A stretch of 64,000 nt of DNA from Azospirillum brasilense (lineage in GTDB: Bacteria > Pseudomonadota > Alphaproteobacteria > Azospirillales > Azospirillaceae), in assembly GCF_008365405.1 (NCBI RefSeq), contig NZ_QOKV01000002.1:248001-312000 (forward strand). Reading direction: 5' to 3'. The notes beneath the pieces were generated by a model. That model worked only from the letters and a program-made list of their open reading frames with translations, did not search any database and was not told the DNA's origin. Every line of letters starts with the position of its first letter. The stretch's first letter is position 1. Below, in pieces: positions 61,830 through 64,000 of this stretch. The position numbers were made by a program, and so were the translations under genes.

Positions 61830-62267
61830 TCAGGCGGCGACGGCGTGGATGGTATGGCCGGCGGCGACGGCGGCCACCGCCTGAGCGAGCAGGCCCGGAC
61901 GCTCCTGAACCCGATCGCAGACCGCGCTGAAGTCGATGGACAGCGCCTGTTGTCCGCGGTCGCTCAATTCGCCGCAACGCCGCCCGGCGTGCTCCAGGGT
62001 CGCCACGGCGGCCCGGATGACCCCGGCCCCGATCTTCAACCGGCTGGCCCGCGTGGCCTCGGCAATGCGCGGCTCGTTCTGCGCCAGCCAGTGGGCCAGC
62101 CCTTGCGCGGCCAGCGCGAACTCCCGCTCCAGCGCCGCCAGATCGCACAGAACGGCTCCCTCGGGCAAATGGAGCCGGCCGTTGGCCGAGGGGAGCGACA
62201 GCGCCGCCGCGATAATCGCGGAGGCCAGTTCCTGCCCGGAAAAGGGCGTCATCATACAAGCGTTCAT
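61830..62267 (-). CDS. Hypothetical protein (145 residues)
   Basis: ATG at 62267 with GGAG nine bases upstream. Helical, Ala/Leu/Glu rich: FSGQELASAIIAAALSLPSA ... LAALEREFALAAQGLAHWLAQNEPRIAEATRASRL. No signal peptide, no membrane segment, no family recognised. It lies 49 bases after another leftward hypothetical gene and may share its transcript. Confidence 0.5.
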   Translation of the reverse strand: MNACMMTPFSGQELASAIIAAALSLPSANGRLHLPEGAVLCDLAALEREFALAAQGLAHWLAQNEPRIAEATRASRLKIGAGVIRAAVATLEHAGRRCGELSDRGQQALSIDFSAVCDRVQERPGLLAQAVAAVAAGHTIHAVAA

Positions 62268-62316
62268 CGGTTCGCTCTCCAGCAGGACCCGGCGCCCAGT
62301 TGGGGCACGGACAATG

Positions 62317-62670
62317 TCAGGGCACGGACAATTGCGCGCGGGCCATGCCGCCATGCAGCGTGTCAAAGCAGACCACGCACTCCGGCGAGTCGGCGATGTA
62401 GGCCAGAACATCCGCGTAAGGGCCATCGATGTGGATGAGTTCCGCCCCGCGATCCTCGGCCGGCCCCCGGCTGTGGGTGATCGTCAGCATGTCCATGCGC
62501 GGGCCACGCCCGCCGGTGGTCGCCGCCAGCACCGTAGCCCGCTGCCGGTGATCAGACTGCCGGTGTTCGGGGCGCAGGGCGACCACGACGCCGGCGGGAG
62601 CGGCATCGTCGACACCGCGGAGGGCGTTCGGGCGGCTTCCGGGACGGACGGCGGAAAGGGTCTTGACCAT
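62317..62670 (-). CDS. Hypothetical protein (117 residues)
   Basis: ATG at 62670 preceded by GAGGTGA. The N-terminal half is basic (RPGSRPNALRG ... LRPEHRQSDHRQR) and the C-terminal half is acidic with two Cys (ECVVCFDTLHGG). No family recognised. The 279 bases to the divergent hydrolase gene contain a small GGTATACC palindrome near 62752 and no other clear signal. Confidence 0.45.
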   Translation of the reverse strand: MVKTLSAVRPGSRPNALRGVDDAAPAGVVVALRPEHRQSDHRQRATVLAATTGGRGPRMDMLTITHSRGPAEDRGAELIHIDGPYADVLAYIADSPECVVCFDTLHGGMARAQLSVP

Positions 62671-62949
62671 GGCTCACCTCAAGGGCTCGGGCTGGCGATA
62701 CGGACGGACTGGCTTGGCGGAAGGGGCGGACAATCGCCCCGCCTCACTGTTGGTATACCGTATCCCAGAACAATCTTAGCTTCAAGGCCGATTTCGCGAA
62801 ATTTTCATCCCGCTCCGCAGCAAGACATCCTTTGACCCCAGAGTCCGGGCGGCTTTTCCACAGGGAGGAAAAGCGCAGCCTCCGCGCTGGACAGGCGGGC
62901 GCGGGCGTGCTCAGAGGATAGGGTCGGTCACTGTCACGGGAATCGGTCC

Positions 62950-63639
62950 ATGGACCCGGTCGCCACTTCCGTCATCCTCGTCCACGGCGCCTTCGCGGAC
63001 GGCTCCGCCTGGAGCCGCGTGATCCCCCTGCTCCAGACCCAGGGGCTGGAGGCGATCGCCGTGCAGAATCCGCTGACCTCGTTGGACGAGGATGTCGCCC
63101 ACGTCCAGCGCGCCATCGACCGCGCCAAGGGGCCGGTGGTGCTGGTCGGCCATTCCTGGGGCGGGGCGGTGATCACCCAGATCGGGAATCAGGACAAGGT
63201 GAAGGCGCTGGTCTATGTGGCGGCCTTCGCGCCGGGGATCGGGCAGTCGCCGAACGACACGCTGAAGCCCTTCCCGCCCTCGCCCGGCCTGTCCAGCGTG
63301 GCGATGGACCGCGCGGGCTATCTGCATTTGTCGGCGGAGAGTCTGGCGGCGAACTTCGCGCAGGATGTGCCGGCGGCGGAGGCGGCGCTGCTGGCCGCGA
63401 CGCAGGGGCCGGTCCATGCCGGCTGCTTCCGCACGCGGGTGACCGCCGCGGCGTGGGAGCACAAGCCGTCCTGGTACATCGTCGCCAGCGAAGACCGGAT
63501 GCTTCCCCCGGCCTTCCTGCGGGCGACCGCCGAGCGCATCGGCGCGCGGACGGTGGAGGTCGGGGCCAGCCACATCCCGCACGCCTCCCGGCCCGACGCG
63601 GTGGCGGCGGTGATCATCGAGGCGGCGGGCGCCCGCTGA
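62950..63639 (+). CDS. Alpha/beta hydrolase (esterase-like)
   Basis: 229 residues. Oxyanion loop VILVHGAFADGSAW, nucleophile Ser in LVGHSWGGAVI, acid in VASEDRMLPP and His in ASHIPHASRPDAV. No signal peptide. Similar in layout to the EstC/methylketone-synthase-like esterases widespread in soil bacteria. Substrate unknown. A weak GGGAATCGG precedes the ATG. Confidence 0.88.
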   Translation: MDPVATSVILVHGAFADGSAWSRVIPLLQTQGLEAIAVQNPLTSLDEDVAHVQRAIDRAKGPVVLVGHSWGGAVITQIGNQDKVKALVYVAAFAPGIGQSPNDTLKPFPPSPGLSSVAMDRAGYLHLSAESLAANFAQDVPAAEAALLAATQGPVHAGCFRTRVTAAAWEHKPSWYIVASEDRMLPPAFLRATAERIGARTVEVGASHIPHASRPDAVAAVIIEAAGAR

Positions 63640-63661
63640 CAGGCACCCGACCGCTCCCAAT

Positions 63662-63699
63662 CACGATTTCAGGGGCACGATTTCAGGGGCACGGTTTCA
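63662..63699. repeat. Short tandem repeat (14-bp unit)
   Basis: CACGATTTCAGGGG occurs twice in tandem (63662-63675, 63676-63689), then a partial third copy CACGGTTTCA. It lies between the stops of two convergent genes and may be length-variable. Confidence 0.8.
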
Positions 63700-63704
63700 C
63701 GGCA

Positions 63705-63899
63705 TCATCCGGCGGCGCAGCAGCAGGCGGGCTCCGGATCGGACTCGTCGTCGTTCGCGGCGACGCAACCATGCGCCGTGCCCAGCAGACGGTGGAGATA
63801 GTCGTTCCACAGCGACCCGCAGGCCGGGGCCGGCGGCGGAACGAACGGTGTCGGCGACAGATCCAGCGGAGGCGGTTCCGCGTGCCGGTCGAAGGTCAT
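63705..63899 (-). CDS. Hypothetical Cys-tailed small protein
   Basis: 64 residues; GGAGGAGACGCCC before the ATG at 63899 is a strong ribosome binding site. Pro-rich N-terminal half (PPPLDLSPTPFVPPPAP), then SLWNDYLHRLLGTAHGCVAAND and an acidic stretch that ends in PACCCAAG. The Cys cluster might bind metal. No family recognised. Confidence 0.5.
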   Translation of the reverse strand: MTFDRHAEPPPLDLSPTPFVPPPAPACGSLWNDYLHRLLGTAHGCVAANDDESDPEPACCCAAG

Positions 63900-64000
63900 G
63901 GGCGTCTCCTCCAAAATGCCACCCGCCGACCGGCGGGCGTTGGCGCTTGCTGCGCTCTGATGCGCGCCACGATAGCGGAAGTCAGTGTCCTGCACAGCCT

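Overview
The window is about 64 kb of very GC-rich DNA, close to 70 percent by eye, with tightly packed genes. It carries alphaproteobacterial hallmarks: a rhizobial-type glycerol ABC transporter operon, chemoreceptors that end in PilZ domains, a type II citrate synthase, a soluble cytochrome c and DUF1289, DUF3008, DUF4142 and DUF697 proteins. I infer a motile free-living or plant-associated member of the Rhodospirillales, most likely Azospirillum or a close relative. This is inferred from gene content; no rRNA or tRNA gene is present to confirm it. I saw no insertion sequence, prophage or CRISPR array.

Layout. 1-1600: a chemotaxis-type operon (response regulator, CheC-like phosphatase, start of a soluble methyl-accepting protein cut by the window edge). 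1.8-5.9 kb: housekeeping genes (MarC-type membrane protein, aldose-1-epimerase-like protein, citrate synthase, flavodoxin-like reductase, small ATPase). 5.9-16.1 kb: a leftward glycerol operon in the order glpD-glpS-glpT-glpP-glpQ-glpU-glpV-glpK-SDR, with a candidate promoter and operator ahead of glpD. Glycerol would be imported by the ABC system, phosphorylated by GlpK and oxidised by GlpD. 16.2-17.1 kb: a DedA protein and a small DUF3008 protein.

17.3-35.2 kb: the most notable region, a rightward operon whose successive genes overlap by one or four bases. It encodes a 4198-residue nonribosomal peptide synthetase (A-T-C-A-T-C-A-T-C-A-T-reductase), an Fe(II)/2-oxoglutarate oxygenase, two PvdE/SyrD-like ABC exporter halves, a type II thioesterase and a 23-codon AT-rich open reading frame, followed by a strong terminator. 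The predicted product is a four-unit chain with a non-standard starter, released reductively as an aldehyde or alcohol. I do not recognise it as a known pathway.

35.3-45 kb: DUF697, a small membrane protein and an SPFH protein; a divergent pair of equally long PilZ-bearing chemoreceptors, one a globin-coupled sensor that also carries a CZB zinc domain; a DUF4142 lipoprotein, cytochrome c and a pentapeptide-repeat protein. 45-52.6 kb: a two-component cluster with a single-domain response regulator, a 1643-residue poly-HAMP hybrid kinase resembling fungal group III (Nik1) kinases, and a second hybrid kinase. 52.7-60.8 kb: envelope proteins, a leftward operon (EamA transporter, SDR, GH13 glucosidase, GNAT, DUF3108), small proteins and a third complete chemoreceptor. 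61-64 kb: a manganese exporter gene (mntP) behind a yybP-ykoY riboswitch, with a perfect 22-bp palindrome at its promoter; then small hypotheticals and an alpha/beta hydrolase.

All domain, family and motif statements come from reading the translated sequence by eye. No database search or structure prediction was run.
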